Below, piece by piece: positions 34,919 to 47,109 of a DNA stretch of 64,000 nt. The position numbers and the translations under genes are program-made. Location of the stretch: contig OY294051.1 in assembly GCA_958510825.1 (NCBI GenBank), forward strand, positions 33,396,998 to 33,460,997, written 5' to 3'. The notes below the pieces were generated by a model. That model was given only the letters and a program-made list of their open reading frames with translations. It was not told the origin of the DNA and did not search any database. Within the stretch, counting starts at the first letter, position 1. The number at the start of each line of letters is the position of its first letter. Origin of the DNA: Brachypterus glaber (Eukaryota; Arthropoda; Insecta; Coleoptera; Kateretidae).

Positions 34919-37900
34919 GCTGGAGTGCAGTTCGGTAGCCCTAGCGCACTCGTAGGGGAAACGCATCTTTCCCCTTGGTACCGAAAACTGGGTTCGCTCA
35001 AGGTTAACACCCTGCGAACCGAGAAACATATTCTTGTTCCAAGACCAAGAAGAAGAGGCCCTCACAACCGACCTCTCCCGGATGGAGGTCATGTGCAAGG
35101 TGGTAGGGCCCACATCGATGTTTTGCACGATGCCGACCGCAACGAAAATGGACGCTTTGAGTGGACTAATAATCTCAGGGATGACCTTCTGCTGTGTAGA
35201 GAGAGGAGTGAGCCTGATCGGAGGGGATACATTGCTCGAATGCATGATCTGTGGTGTCAAATGCACCCAGAACATCAAGCATTCACGCCACAAAATCTGC
35301 GTGATTATGTATCTTACCTTCTGAGATCAGGCTATGTTAGACCTCCACCCCTTCCAGTGATAGAGGAAGAAGCCGAACGTGCCCCAATTGATCCGGTTAG
35401 GGTGATGGAGGAGCCGGTACTGCCAGACATAGGGGACCTAAAGGACCGTAGGGCGCTTCACCGTGTAAAGCCCTTAAAGCCCGAAGAACTGGCAAGGGTG
35501 GATGCACAGATTCAGGAGCAACTTCCAGAAAACGCTGATATTTGGCGCATAAATTGCGCTGTGTATGAAGTCGCTCGGGGTATTTCTCAAACCGAGAAAT
35601 CCGATACCTCTCAAGAAAAGAGGGCAGAGCGGCGAATACAAAAATTAGAATCCAAGATCAAGTCGGCGAGACAGCACGCTTCGCGGATCCAATGTGTGAT
35701 GGACTATATAGGAGCCGATAGGCCCTTTACTCCAAAGGTGCGGCGAATAGCAGCCAGTCTAAGGCGCCACCATCACACATTAAATCGAGCAGTTATGCAG
35801 ACCATCAAACAGCACTGCCTCGATAGGATTCAAATGCTTGTGACTGCAAAAAAGTCACAAGTCAGAAGGGCCAGGGCTTTTAAGGAAAACAAACTTTTCC
35901 ACGAAAAGCCCTCCCGCCTGTTTCAAGATCCTCCACGTGCTGTTGATAATCCGCCGACCGCTGATCAAGTGGAATACTTCTGGAAGGGTATCTATGAAAA
36001 AGTGCGTCCACTTAATTTAAACACTCCAGCCCTGGCGCAATTTGAGACATTCTGCGAAAGATTGCAACCGCAGGATGAGCGCCGGCCGATAACCCAGGAG
36101 GAAGTTCGAAAGGCTCTTGAGGGCTCTAAGAACTTTGCTGCTCCAGGCCCAGATGGCATTAACAATTACTGGTGGAAAAAGTTACCATCCACCCACCAAC
36201 ATTTAGCCAGACTATTTAATTCATGGCTAAATGAGGAGCAGCAAATACCCTCCTGGTTCGTCGAGGGGCGAACTGTGTTACTCCCTAAGAACGGAGATTT
36301 GTCTGAACCCAAAAACTACAGGCCGATAACATGTTTAAACGCATGCTACAAGATATTTACGAGAATCTTGTACATGCGGGTACTCCAAACAGTGGATCCG
36401 GTATTCCAAGATATCTATGAGCAACGAGGGTCAAAAAGAGGGGTTGCCGGTTGTAAAGAGAACCTGCTGATAGACAGGTGCATCACGCAGGACTCTATAC
36501 AATACAAGCGCAATCTCTCAATGGCCTGGATCGACTACCTCAAGGCATTTGATACAATACCTCATGAGCTTATTATACACCTGCTCGAATGCCTTGGGGT
36601 ACCGGATCAAGTAGTGAAATGCATTAAACAACTGTTGCCGCTCTGGAAGACCCGTTTCACCATAGGTTCAGGTGAAACAAAGGTTACCACAGAGCTGGTT
36701 ACTTTTATGAGGGGAGTATTTCAAGGGGACTCCCTAAGTCCATTACTATTTTGCATTTCACTACTTCCCCTGTTCTCAGGAATACCAAAGGATACCACTG
36801 CGGCACACCAGGAAACCGAAGGCATAAGGTCACACATCTGTTTTATATGGATGACCTTAAGTGCTATGCCTCGGGGGAAAGGGAACTCAATCAAGCCCTT
36901 AGAGTAGTGCAAGAGTACACGCATGCTATCGGAATGGAGTTTGGAGTCAGCAAATGTGCAGTGGTTCATCTCAAGAGAGGACGATGCGCGAATGTTGAGG
37001 AAGAAACGCAGCTCGTAGATGGAAGCATCCTACATCAACTTGATGCCGGAGAATCTTATACCTACTTGGGTATGGCTCAAAGCCATACTCAAGAAGTATC
37101 CGCTGTTAAAGAGATTCTCCGCGGCAAGTACAGACACCGGCTTCGACAGATCTGGTCTTCAGAGCTGTCGGGGAAGAACAAGGTGTCTGCTACTAATATG
37201 CTTGCTGTTCCAATTTTGTCCTACTCCTTTGGAGTAATCAAGTGGTCAATAGACGAGCTGCGACAACTCGACATAGGTACGCGAAAGATGATGAACATTT
37301 ATCGCAGCCATCATCCAAAATCGTCCGTTCCACGACTTTACATCCCTCGTTATCAGGGTGGTCGTGGACTCTTGGGATTGGAGTGTTTACATGACAGAAT
37401 AGTCCTGGGTGGAGCCTGTAAGGTGATCAGGAGTTCGGATCCCCTGCTTCGCATGGTTTGTAATCATGAAAAAGTGGGGGTTGGAGCATTTTTATTTAGG
37501 GCAGCTACGAAAGCCGCCAATGAACTCGGTCTCACCTTTGACATCCAAAGAAGGATTCATAATTCGGTAACTGAATTGGATCCTTCTCCATTAAAAGCCC
37601 AAGTTAAGTCTGCAGAAGCCATGCGACTTCTGCAAGCACATGTGGATAAGCCGATGCACGGTCTCTACTTCAAGGCCGTGGAAAACATTGGCTTATCCAA
37701 ACGATTGACTTTCGCATTTTTATACTCTAGTGGGCTAAGGTCAGAGACTGAGGGATTTATAATTGCGTGCCAAGATGGTGTATTTAACACCCTAGTCTAC
37801 CGTAGTCGCGTTATGGGTATAGAGGTCCCTGACACAAGTTGCAGGGCGTGTCGAAAGGCGCCGGAGACCTTGATGCACTTACTGTCAGCGTGCTCGACTT

Positions 37901-38436
37901 ATGCCGTCTCCGCCTATATACGACGACATAACGCGGCCTTGCGAGTGCTTTACTTCCACCTAAGGCACTCGTACGGTATTGACGATACACCCGTACTGCC
38001 CTATGTTCCAGACGATATTGAGTCCGTTGTGGAGAATGAGAGGTGCCGAATTTATTGGAACTACTCATTCTCCACCCTCAGGCAAATAAGATACAATAAG
38101 CCTGATGTAGTCCTCCTCGATAAAGATCTAAAGACAATGTTCGTTATTGAATTTTCGGCTCCTGCCGAAACGAACATAGTCTTAAAAGAGGAGGAAAAAC
38201 GGACGAAATATCAAGACCTGCTTTTCGAACTCCGTAGGCTCAACCCGGGTTATTCTGTTAAGCTGGTGGTCCTTATAATTGGTTCCCTTGGTGGTACGAG
38301 GCAAACATTTCTCTCTGCACTTAAGACCATACCGGCATGCTCCAAAAAAGCAGAACTCTTATCCGGAAATATGCAGAAGGCCATTATTCTGGGATCATTA
38401 AATATACTCAGAGCGCACGAAAATCGGACCCAATAA
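34919..38436 (+). pseudogene. Retrotransposon polyprotein (RT + RLE), one frameshift
   Basis: Frame 2 is open from 34919 to 36907 and frame 1 from before 36751 to the stop at 38436. Numbered from the GTG at 34925, the N-terminal part has a conserved-looking W/R-rich segment (RFEWTNN to HDLW, residues 77-110). RT follows: AAPGPDG (405-411), NYRPITCLNACYK (464-476), motif A IDYLKAFDTIPHEL with Asp537, and motif B GVFQGDSLSPLLF (597-609). Motif C, FYMDD, is read in frame 1 at 36841. Frame 1 continues with thumb-like sequence, a CxxC...HxxxxC knuckle (nt 37840-37893) and an RLE motif KPDVVLLDK...VIEF (nt 38098-38154). The frame changes by one base near 36815-36828. The first in-frame AUG (35240) falls inside the conserved N-terminal segment, so initiation is unclear. 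Confidence 0.85.
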
Positions 38437-38536
38437 GTACTAACCTCACGGTGTGTGGAGTAGTTATTGGTTTTTGCTGGCTCGTCTGCTCGTAACGTCG
38501 GAGATACGGACAGGGCCTGACCAGCGTATGCTTTGC
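38437..38536 (+). other. 3' UTR of the retrotransposon
   Basis: A hundred bases between the stop and the TAA tract, GC-richer than the flank, with no poly(A) signal or tail. In this clade the 3' UTR is the likely RT recognition element. Confidence 0.7.
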
Positions 38537-38553
38537 ATAATAATAATAATAAT
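38537..38553. repeat. Short (TAA)n, 3' flank
   Basis: About 17 nt of ATA/TAA directly after the element, against 365 nt on the 5' side. Confidence 0.95.
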
Positions 38554-38554
38554 G

Positions 38555-40150
38555 TTTTTTAAATAACTACAGTATACTTCTGTATTTACAAATATATGTC
38601 CGGAGATGATACCTTAAAATCCTTTTGAAGTTGGGATTGTTTTTGGTTAAAATTAAATTTATCCAACATATTGTACTCCAGGGCCTATGTTTTCTAATGT
38701 AAATTCTACATTGAAGATTCAACCCTTTATATTTTTCGAAATTCCACAGATAACCTTTCTTCATCGAACAACTTCTGTTCACTTTTGTATGAGACAAATT
38801 TTGTTTATAAAGGTTTAGAAGGAGTCAAAGTAACTGTTTATTCGGTGTAACAAACACTTACTTTAATATGTTCTAACTTAGAACTTAGAACTTCTAAGCA
38901 TTTACACAAAAAACGAAACAGAAGTGTAGTGTAGTCCTGGACTATACTGTTTTATAACAATTCGAACCAGCTTAATATTCTGTGTACTACTCAGTGTCTA
39001 AATACGGGATTTTTCCATATAGAGGTAGTAGTACACACTATGCAACGTTAATATAGGGGTGTCTAATACCCATCAAAATAATTTTGGCGTAGACTGTGTG
39101 AACTTCAATGTCAGTAATGTTCGGGCCACGTGCCATTTGATCCAAATTACCACGACGGGATCTAAATTATCTGCTGCCAGAATCATATCCAAAGTGAAAA
39201 ATGGAAGAAAACGTCATCGCAAGTTTTCCTTAAGCACTGATAATGATAAACACAGTATGCTAAATAATCAAAAATGTGTATTTCAATACTTTTAATTTTA
39301 TAATTTTAAAATATAAAAGTAAACATTCAGAAAAATTATATGCTTGAGTTATTTTTGTATTACACGAAATTTTAACCCCGATTAAAGTCAAGGTAATAGA
39401 GACTGGAGTCACGGGAATTATAATTATTTTATTGACCGTAAATAATAACAAGAAAAAGAAATATTGATAAACATAGGTCCTAAGTTTATAATAATAGTAC
39501 TTATATTACCTAACAAGCTAAGAAAGTAAGTAATTTCGTAATGAGTCTGATAGACCAGGGAGGACATGACTCTTTCTTACCGAGTTAGGTACACTATTTT
39601 TTCTATGCCCACTCACTCCCCCCAAAAATTATATTAATAAATTAAATAAGTCAATTGGCCAGGAGGCGCCTAAGGGAAACAATTCATACTTGTTGTTTTA
39701 AAGTTGGTATACCTGCGTACATTAATGAGTAAATAATTGTCAAAAATGGACTTTTAATTTGAATTATGAGGTTATTTCTTTTGACAGTTACAATTTTAAA
39801 TGTAAAAAAATAAACCTCAAAATTCAAATTAATTATTAAACCTGAAACAAATCTGTTATTTTATACACAGTTGAAATTAGCAACACAGGTATACCACTAC
39901 AAAAAGGGTATTCGAATGACCTTGAAGGGGAAAAGTAAGATGACAGTCTCCTGCCCATTTAGAATTTATTATATAAGAAAGTTATTTATGAAAAAGCCGT
40001 GCTGTATTGACGTGAAAAAAGAAAATTTTAAAAATTATCAGTTGTATAGAAAAAAGTGTTTTTTCTTAAAATAATCATTTGTTTAGATTACTATACTAAT
40101 ATATTTAATAGAAATATAAAAAATCATATTTTTATTTTATCGTTTTAAAA
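38555..40150. other. Mostly unassigned; hairpin-family fragment at 39520-39605
   Basis: The open frame at 39059-39295 (78 codons) sits in a slightly GC-richer patch but shows no domain on either strand. The 39520-39605 segment (GAGTTAGGTACACTATTTTT) resembles the 22350-22490 repeat. Confidence 0.35.
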
Positions 40151-40156
40151 AAATAC

Positions 40157-40408
40157 CAACGAACTAATAACTCTTCTCTCTAGAATAGGCATTTCATTTG
40201 TAAAAACTGAAAAAAAACGTAGCCAACCTATACATTTGACTGTCTTACTCGCACAGCTTTGTTCTAACAGAGACAACAATAACAGTTACTGGTAATTGTT
40301 AATGTTCGGGCCTGAATATAACTACTATTGTTTTACAAACAAACCGAGATGTTGGCGATACTTTATATTAAAGGTATGCGTATTCTAGAGAGAAGAGTTG
40401 TTAGTTCG
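40157..40408. mobile_element. TIR MITE (CAACGAACTAATAACTC), copy 1
   Basis: The ends are CAACGAACTAATAACTCTTC and GAGAAGAGTTGTTAGTTCG, about 30-bp inverted repeats including CTCTAGAATA/TATTCTAGAG. It is flanked by AAATAC on both sides (40151-40156, 40409-40414), a probable 6-bp target duplication. About 252 bp, closely similar to 52166-52419. No coding. Confidence 0.85.
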
Positions 40409-40780
40409 AAATACAAAACTCGAATCTATAGAATGCATATTTACAAGAAAAAATACTTACTTGGAGATATAAATCAGGAAAAACCAAATCTTTGTTTAAA
40501 ACAGAAAAAAACAACTTTATTTATTCAAATAAAATAACATAAAATGAAAATAAAAGTAAAAAAATGAGAAATTAAAAAAAAAAAAATATGTTGAATACGT
40601 ATCTAAAATTATGAATAATTTATAACATTAAGTGTGTGGTGGGGTTAAATCCACCCATACGGAACTTTGAAACCGCTAAAAAAATAAACGTGTAGGATAA
40701 GGGCCAAACAAAAATTGTCAATATGTTCTCTACACGGTAAAAATAAATTATTTATTTTTTTCTATTTGATTTTAAATTAC
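40409..40780. other. AT-rich sequence, nothing recognised
   Basis: No feature supported. Confidence 0.4.
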
Positions 40781-40784
40781 ATTA

Positions 40785-40955
40785 AATTACATAGTCCGTA
40801 AATGGTAATGTTTTGCATAGACCGGAACAGTAAAAATTACATAGTCCATAATGGTAATATTTTGCATAGACCGGAAAGGTAAAAATTACATAGTCAGACT
40901 GGTAATATTTTGCATAGACCGGAAAGCTAAAAATTACATAGTCCAGAATGGTCCA
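40785..40955 (+). repeat. 48-bp tandem repeat
   Basis: Three and a half copies of a unit containing AAAAATTACATAGTC and TTTTGCATAGACCGGAA. The ACCGGA marker recurs at 40821, 40870 and 40918. A 62-codon open frame across it is an artefact. Confidence 0.85.
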
Positions 40956-41084
40956 ATAAATTATATAAACAAACGTAAAAAAAACGATCAGCTTGAACGA
41001 TTTTTTTATATTTGCCTACAATACTTATGGTGTGTTTAATAATTTTTTTAAAAATTAACATACAGTCATATTAAAAGTGCGTTT

Positions 41085-41345
41085 AAAACAACTTAAACAC
41101 TACGATATTTCAAGAACACTTTGACATAGAGACTTGAAATTAAAAAAAAAATATTTACCACTTAGAAAATGTTTGTTCCAAATTACAAGTCTCTGTACAG
41201 AAGCTTTTTTGAAATATCGTAGCGTAAAGTTCATTTGGTTTAATAAACCAAACGATTTGCACATTGTAAAATCATGTAAAATTATGCATAGTTCAGAATA
41301 GTAAATTTACTATTCCGTACTATGTAAATTCATGTATTTTTACAT
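41085..41345. repeat. Two inverted-repeat hairpins
   Basis: CTACGATATTTCAA (near 41100) pairs with TTGAAATATCGTAG (near 41210), with an inner pair TAGAGACTTG/CAAGTCTCTG. At 41287-41325 CATAGTTCAGAATAGTAAA pairs with TTTACTATTCCGTACTATG. The latter words echo the adjoining 48-bp repeat. Confidence 0.7.
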
Positions 41346-41779
41346 TATTTTACATGCAGTTTTTACAGTGTATGCGTTTACTTACAGCTATTGAAGAGGA
41401 GAATCTACGTCTACGTCTGAAATATGTCATGGGTGGTTTTAACCCCACCAAACATTCGCCGGGTTAAACATATAAAAATATCCATTTACTGTGTTTTTCA
41501 GTAGTAAGCCAATTTTGACTGTGCGAAAATTCACTTGAAGGATTTCCAACACGACCGCTTAGAGTAAAAAGTCGTGTAAGATTGAATAATAAAGAACGGT
41601 TCGACTAAAGGGAAGCTAAAATCTATAATAGAGCTCTTAAATTGTGTTACACTTGATCTTCTGCAGCCGATACATTTTTTAAGCTTATCTTTTTTTCTAG
41701 CGCAAAATATATTTTATACTTTTTTTTTCATGGTTGGGTGGGAAATATGATTTTCGGTTTATATTTCGGTGAGCTTGTT

Positions 41780-41857
41780 CGCAGTAATAAACTAATCAAG
41801 AAATAACTAACCAAACAACTAACAAACTAACTAATTAGCTAACGCAATTAAACCAAC
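41780..41857. repeat. Degenerate AACTAAC repeat, left flank of the satellite
   Basis: Repeated AACTAAC and AACAAAC words. A much longer similar tract lies on the other side of the satellite at 44215-44410. Confidence 0.75.
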
Positions 41858-44120
41858 AAACAAAAACCAGTTTTTTGTGGTAACGCCAGTTAAGCTTACG
41901 GTTATTATCCCTACCACTTAATTCATATATCCGACAGTTTCCACAAAAACACATTGGTTATTTGTTTTGACAAATATGCGCACAGAAAATTTATGGGTAT
42001 TTAATACACAATTTATAGGTTAGTTTTTGCCTCCCTCCGAACATGCGTTAGACGAGGTTACTAACCAACAAACAAACAAACAAAAACAAAAGACAACTTT
42101 TTGTGGTAAGGCCGGTTAAGCTTACGGTTATTATCCCTACCACTAAATTCATATAACCGACAGTTTCCACAAAAATACATAGGTTATTTTCTTTGACAAA
42201 TATGAGCACAGAAAATTCATAGGTATTTTCTGTAAATACACTATTTGCAGGTTAGTTTTTGCCTACCTCCGAACATGCGTTAGACGCGGTTACTAACCAA
42301 CAAACAAACAAAAACAAAAGCCAATTTTTGTGGTAACGCTGGTTAAGCTTACGGTTATTATCCCTACCACTAAATTCATATAACCGACAGTTTCCACAAA
42401 AAAACATTGGTTATTTTCTTTGACAAATATGCGCACAGAAAATTTACAGGTATTTTCTGTAAATACACAATTTATAGGTTAGTTTTTGCCTACCTCCGAA
42501 CATGCGTTAGACGCCGTTACTAAACAACAAACAAACAAAAACAAAAGCCAATTTTTTGTGGTAACGCCGGTTAAGCTTATGGTTATTATCCCTACCACTA
42601 AATTCATATAACCGACAGTTTCCACAAAAACACATAGGTTATTTTCTTTGACAAATATGCGCACAGAAAATTCACAGGTATTTTCTGTAAATACACCATT
42701 TGTAGGTTAGTTTTTGCCTACCTCCGAACATGCGTTAGAAGCGGTTACTAACCAACAAACAAAGAAAAACAAAATCTAATTTTTTGTGGTATCGCCGGTT
42801 AAGCTTACGGTTATTATCCCTACCACTAAATTCATATAACCGACAGTTTCCACAAAAATACATTGGTTATTTTCTTTGACAAATATGAGCACAGAAAATT
42901 CATAGGTATTTTCTGTAAATACACCATTTGTAGGTTAGTTTTTGCCTACCTCCGAACATGCGCTAGACGCTGTTACTAACGAACAAACAAACAAAAACAA
43001 AAGCCAATTTTTGTGGTAAGGCTGGTTAAGCTTACGGTTATTATCCCTACCACTAAATTCATATAACCGACAGTTTCCACAAAAAAACATTGGTTATTTT
43101 CTTTGACAAATATGCGCACAGAAAATTCACAGTTATTTTCTGTAAATACACAATTTATAGGTTAGTTTTTGGCTACCTCCGAACATGCGTTAGACGCCGT
43201 TACTAAACAACAAACAAACAAAAACAAAAGCTAATTTTTTGTGGTAACGTCGGTTAAGATTACGGTTATTATCCCTACCACTAAATTCATATAACCGACA
43301 GTTTCCACAAAAACACATAGGTTATTTTCTTTGACAAATATGCGCACAGAAAGTTCACAGGTATTTTCTGTAAATACACCATTTGTAGGTTAGTTTTTGC
43401 CTACCTCCGAACATGCGTTAGAAGCGGTTACTAACCAACAAACAAAGAAAAACAAAATCTAATTTTTTGTGGTAACGCCGGTTAAGCTTACGCTTATTAT
43501 CCCTACCACTAAATTCATATAACCGACAGTTTCCACAAAAATACATTGGTTATTTTCTTTGACAAATATGAGCACAGAAAATTCATAGGTATTTTCTGTA
43601 AATACACCATTTGTAGGTTAGTTTTTGCCTACCTCCAAACATGCGCTAGACGCGGTTACTAACGAACAAACAAACATAAACAAAAGCCAATTTTTGTGGT
43701 AACGCTGGTTAAGCTTACGGTTATTATCCCTACCACTAAATTCATATAACCGACAGTTTACACAAAAAAACATGGTTATTTTCTTTGACAAATATGCGCA
43801 CAGAAAATTCACAGGTATTTTCTGTAAATACACAATTTATAGGTTAGTTTTTGCCTACCTCCGAACATGCGTTAGACGAGGTTACTAACCAACAAACAAA
43901 CAAAAACAAAAGCCAATTTTTTGTGGTAATGCCGGTTAAGCTTACGGTTATTATCCCTACCACTAAATTCATATAACAGACAGTTTTCACAAAAAGATAT
44001 TGGTTATTTTCTTTGACAAATATGACCACAGAAAATTCACAGGTATTTTCTGTAAATACACCATTCATAGGTTGCCTACCTCCTAACATGCATTAGACGC
44101 GGTTACTAACGGTTAGTGAC
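41858..44120. repeat. Satellite array, ~228-bp unit, 3-unit higher-order period
   Basis: Ten units. The marker GGTTAGTTTTTG starts at 42018, 42250, 42477, 42705, 42933, 43160, 43388, 43616 and 43842, with a shortened form at 44070 (spacing 226-232). Each unit has an ACAAACAAAC-rich linker, GGTTAAGCTTACGGTTATTA, ATAACCGACAGTTTCCAC and GCACAGAAAATTCA. Variants recur every third unit (for example TTAGAAGCGG at 42735 and 43418), a 683-bp higher-order period. The antisense frames of about 60-80 codons repeat with the array and are not genes. Confidence 0.93.
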
Positions 44121-44214
44121 GGTTAGTGACGTAATCGCTTTCCCACACTTACCGTATGTAACCACTTGACACAAAAATGAGTTTCAGTGATCTGGTTAGT
44201 TCCGGTGACCCCAC

Positions 44215-44410
44215 AAGAAACAAACTAATTTACTAACTAACTAACAAACAAACCAAATAACTAACTAACCATATAAAAAGCAACTAAGAAACTAACAAGC
44301 TAAGTAACAAACCAAACTAACAAACTAACTAATAAACCAACAAAATAACTAAAAAAACTAACAAACTAACTGAAATATTACCAAAAAACTAACAAACTAA
44401 CTAGAAAGTG
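44215..44410. repeat. Degenerate AACTAAC/AACAAAC repeat, right flank
   Basis: Dense AACTAAC, AACAAAC and AACAAGC words without a fixed period. Probably related to the linker part of the satellite unit. Confidence 0.8.
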
Positions 44411-44414
44411 AATC

Positions 44415-44990
44415 AAATAAAAGCGTGTAAAAATTGACTAGTTCTTGTATTTAAATTCAATTAAAAATACAGGTATACCTTTATCACCTGAAAGTCACCA
44501 TCGATTGACATAGATCTAAATTTATCACCCCTATTTTATTTAAAGTTCTTATAAGAAATTATAGATTCATAATCACGCCCTAAATTAATATTGAAAATAT
44601 TATTTAATATTTATAGATGCATTTTTCACGATAGATTTTTGAGTATTGATATGTATATTAGATTAACCGTTTTGTTACGAGACTGTGGTGTCTATTATGG
44701 AAAAATATGACAATTGTCATTTTATTGTTATTATTGATCGTTTCCCATGCATATCGGTTGCTTTTTAAACATTACGAATAAATTTATATTTGTATTAATA
44801 GGAGAACTTGTTTCTGAAAGTTTTATCTCGATCTCTTCATTGAAAGGAGCATTAAAAAGAAATACCTAGATCCATTTTAACTTTATTTAGGTACTTTATT
44901 TTAAAAGTGATCGAACTAAAATTAATTTTAATTTTTTTTTCATAATTTGTGGAGAAATATCAAAAAGTTTTAAGAAAGGACCCCGCACAT
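44415..44990. other. AT-rich sequence, nothing recognised
   Basis: No feature supported. Confidence 0.4.
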
Positions 44991-44994
44991 TTTA

Positions 44995-45245
44995 TACAGT
45001 GCATGTCTAACGGCCGCTCCTCCCCCTTTAACTTTTAAACAGCTTGAGATATCAACTTAAAATTTGGAACACATAAATAACATACCCTAAATAATTGTTT
45101 GGTATATATTTAATATGTTTAGGGGGCAGGGGAGCAAGGTGAAACATTTTTTTTAATCGAAATGGGGGTCCTGTGATATATCTTATTGAAGCAAATAGAA
45201 ATCTTTTTTCGCGAATAGAGAATTCTATTTAGTTCAATAATAATT

Positions 45246-45300
<55 letters not shown>

Positions 45301-45570
45301 TTTGATGCTAGAAAATGCGATTTTTTTAAGATTTGAAGGTTTCAAAGCTAAAGTGGACCGAGTCCATAAAACCGTTATTCTAGATAGTGACATTTAAAGT
45401 TGTTTGGAGTGTTACCACCAAAAAATGTCTTAAAAAATTAAAAAATATTTAGTCAAATAGAGAACTATATAAGCTTTAAAATGACGTGTTAAATGACCAC
45501 CTTTTCTATTTAAAAAATTCCTCTTCTTGTCTCCCTGCCTCCGTTGTTCCCCATATCGATATCAAATATA
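44995..45570. mobile_element. Foldback-type element related to 16659-17220
   Basis: Shares TATTTAATATGTTTAGGGGG, GGGCAGGGGAGCAAGG and the opposing CTCCCTGCCTCCGTTGTTCC theme with the earlier element. It includes a (TA)n run at 45252-45292. The ends are poorly defined. Confidence 0.5.
45252..45292. repeat. (TA)n microsatellite
   Basis: About 40 nt of TA, followed by a T run. Confidence 0.93.
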
Positions 45571-45818
45571 TACACTGATAAAACAGTTTATTTGTGTCAA
45601 CAAAATATTTGGTTGGATATGGCCAATTGAATTATTTGGCTGTGGCAAATAAATGTTATTTCTGTCAAATAAACTTTTTGGTTCCCATTAATAAATCATT
45701 TTGAAATTAAAATATTTTTTTACATGAACTAAATATTTATTTGACTCAAATTAAATTTGTTACTCATAACCAAATAATTTAATTGGCCATATCCCAATAA
45801 ATCCTTTTTATCAGTGTA
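45571..45818. mobile_element. TIR MITE (TACACTGATAAAA)
   Basis: TACACTGATAAAA at the left pairs with TTTTTATCAGTGTA at the right. Internal pairing: GGATATGGCCAATTGAATTA with TAATTTAATTGGCCATATCC. 248 bp, no ORF. Confidence 0.82.
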
Positions 45819-45849
45819 CACTAGTTTACCCCTCTTTCACATATATTGA

Positions 45850-45885
45850 CAATGTCAATGTATGTCATATTGACATACATTGTAT
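45850..45885. repeat. Short palindrome
   Basis: CAATGTATGTCA-TAT-TGACATACATTG: 12-bp perfect arms with a 3-nt spacer. Confidence 0.85.
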
Positions 45886-46189
45886 TTTATATAATTTCTA
45901 TTATTCTATCTCATTTTATTTGTCTATTTTAGAGATGGATGTTTATCTATTTACTTATTTATTATAGATATAATATTATGCAATTGTTTTCCGGGGAATC
46001 CAATCTAAACAATTTTTTAAAAAATATATAAAATATATATAATATTATCAGACTAATTGATACCTAGATAAAAATTAATTTTTCCTAGAAATATTGAATA
46101 ATTTTGAATGTAGGTACTAATAAACACTAAAAATATACAATAAATTCTTTATCACCACTTTTTCAAAAACAGAAACGTTGCATTATAAT

Positions 46190-46820
46190 TTCCTGTACTT
46201 CCAAAAATCAATTCTAATTGTCGTGAAAATTTTCATTTTCTTAAAAACGGTTAATCCTATAGTAGGATTACTACGCTATTACAACAAAAGTACCCTTTTC
46301 ATGCAGTTTTACCCGAGGAACGATATTCTAACAACAAAACTACAAAAAAATTAAGCAGAAAAAATTTGGAGCAAACAAAGTGATAAGGCCTCCGTTTTGC
46401 ACGCCCCTGGTCAAAATAACTACATGAATATTACATGGAAGGATAGGTCTTATAAAGGTGAGATCACATGCAAAACCTCGCTGCTATATCAGTATAGGGT
46501 TCCTGTGTTTATAAATAAAAACTGAATTTGTAGAGCCCCTTTTAAAGGGACGTAGCTCCCGTACGAGCCACTTGTAATTAATATCAAATGAGGAGCAATA
46601 TCTCAAAAGTTAACAAATCCTTAACAGGTATATTGGATTTGTTAACTTTTGAAATAATGCTCCTCAAATGTTGCCTGGGGTTCTGAATAGGCAAAAACTT
46701 TCAGTATTTACTATGCCAACGAACTCTCAGTGCATTTTTGGACATGTTTATGGAACTTTTTATATTTTTTATGCAGAATCACCCTTTAAAAGGAATGTAG
46801 AAATATAAAATCACTCTGTA
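46190..46820 (+). repeat. Repeat family E, copy 2
   Basis: Shares TTTTGCACGCCCCTGGTCAA, AACTACATGAATATTACAT and GCAAAACCTCGCTGCT with 61880-62000. A hairpin at 46589-46666 (TGAGGAGCAATATCTCAAAA with TTTTGAAATAATGCTCCTCA, then GTTAACAAATCC/GGATTTGTTAAC) is not in the third copy. Confidence 0.6.
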
Positions 46821-46986
46821 TAATATATGTTTGATATTATAGTACGACTTTTAACTATAACTTTTAAGTTTAGTAAAAACTATTTTTTTACTTGTATATG
46901 TATATACAATATATTATATACTATACAGTCAGAAGCGGTTCACTTTGTTTCAATACTAAAACTTTTTCTCACTACCAACTAGATAA

Positions 46987-47101
46987 GTCGACAGTAATGG
47001 AAAGTACTATATCGAGCACACTTAGTGATAGATGGAATCAATATAAACAAAAGGTAACTAAAGACAGAAAAAACGATTTAGTACTTTCCATTACTGTAGA
47101 C
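46987..47101. repeat. Small inverted-repeat element
   Basis: GTCGACAGTAATGGAAAGTA pairs with TACTTTCCATTACTGTAGAC. 115 bp. An 80-codon open frame spanning it (46892-47134) is not a credible gene. Confidence 0.75.
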
Positions 47102-47109
47102 TTTTTGAT

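Larger units (their letters stand above)
34863..38536 (+). mobile_element. RLE-type non-LTR retrotransposon, Dong/R4-like, in TAA repeats
   Basis: About 3.7 kb with much higher GC than its surroundings. Order: a GC-rich 5' leader; one long coding frame (broken once) with reverse transcriptase, Cys/His knuckle and C-terminal restriction-like endonuclease; then a 100-nt 3' UTR without poly(A). It lies between a 365-nt and a 17-nt TAA tract, and insertion into TAA repeats is reported for Dong of Bombyx mori (R4 clade). The elements replicate by target-primed reverse transcription, with the endonuclease nicking the target. Near-intact coding and clean junctions point to a fairly recent insertion. 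Clade assignment is from motif pattern and site, not from an alignment. Confidence 0.85.

Noticed and set aside
39059..39295. 78-codon open frame in a GC-richer patch
   Set aside because: Read on both strands for transposase or other domains without success; too little evidence for a gene.
42479..44089. Three similar minus-strand open frames (61-81 codons) that look like a small gene family
   Set aside because: They recur only because the 228-bp satellite unit recurs; each starts and ends within the array, with no conserved start context or splice signals.
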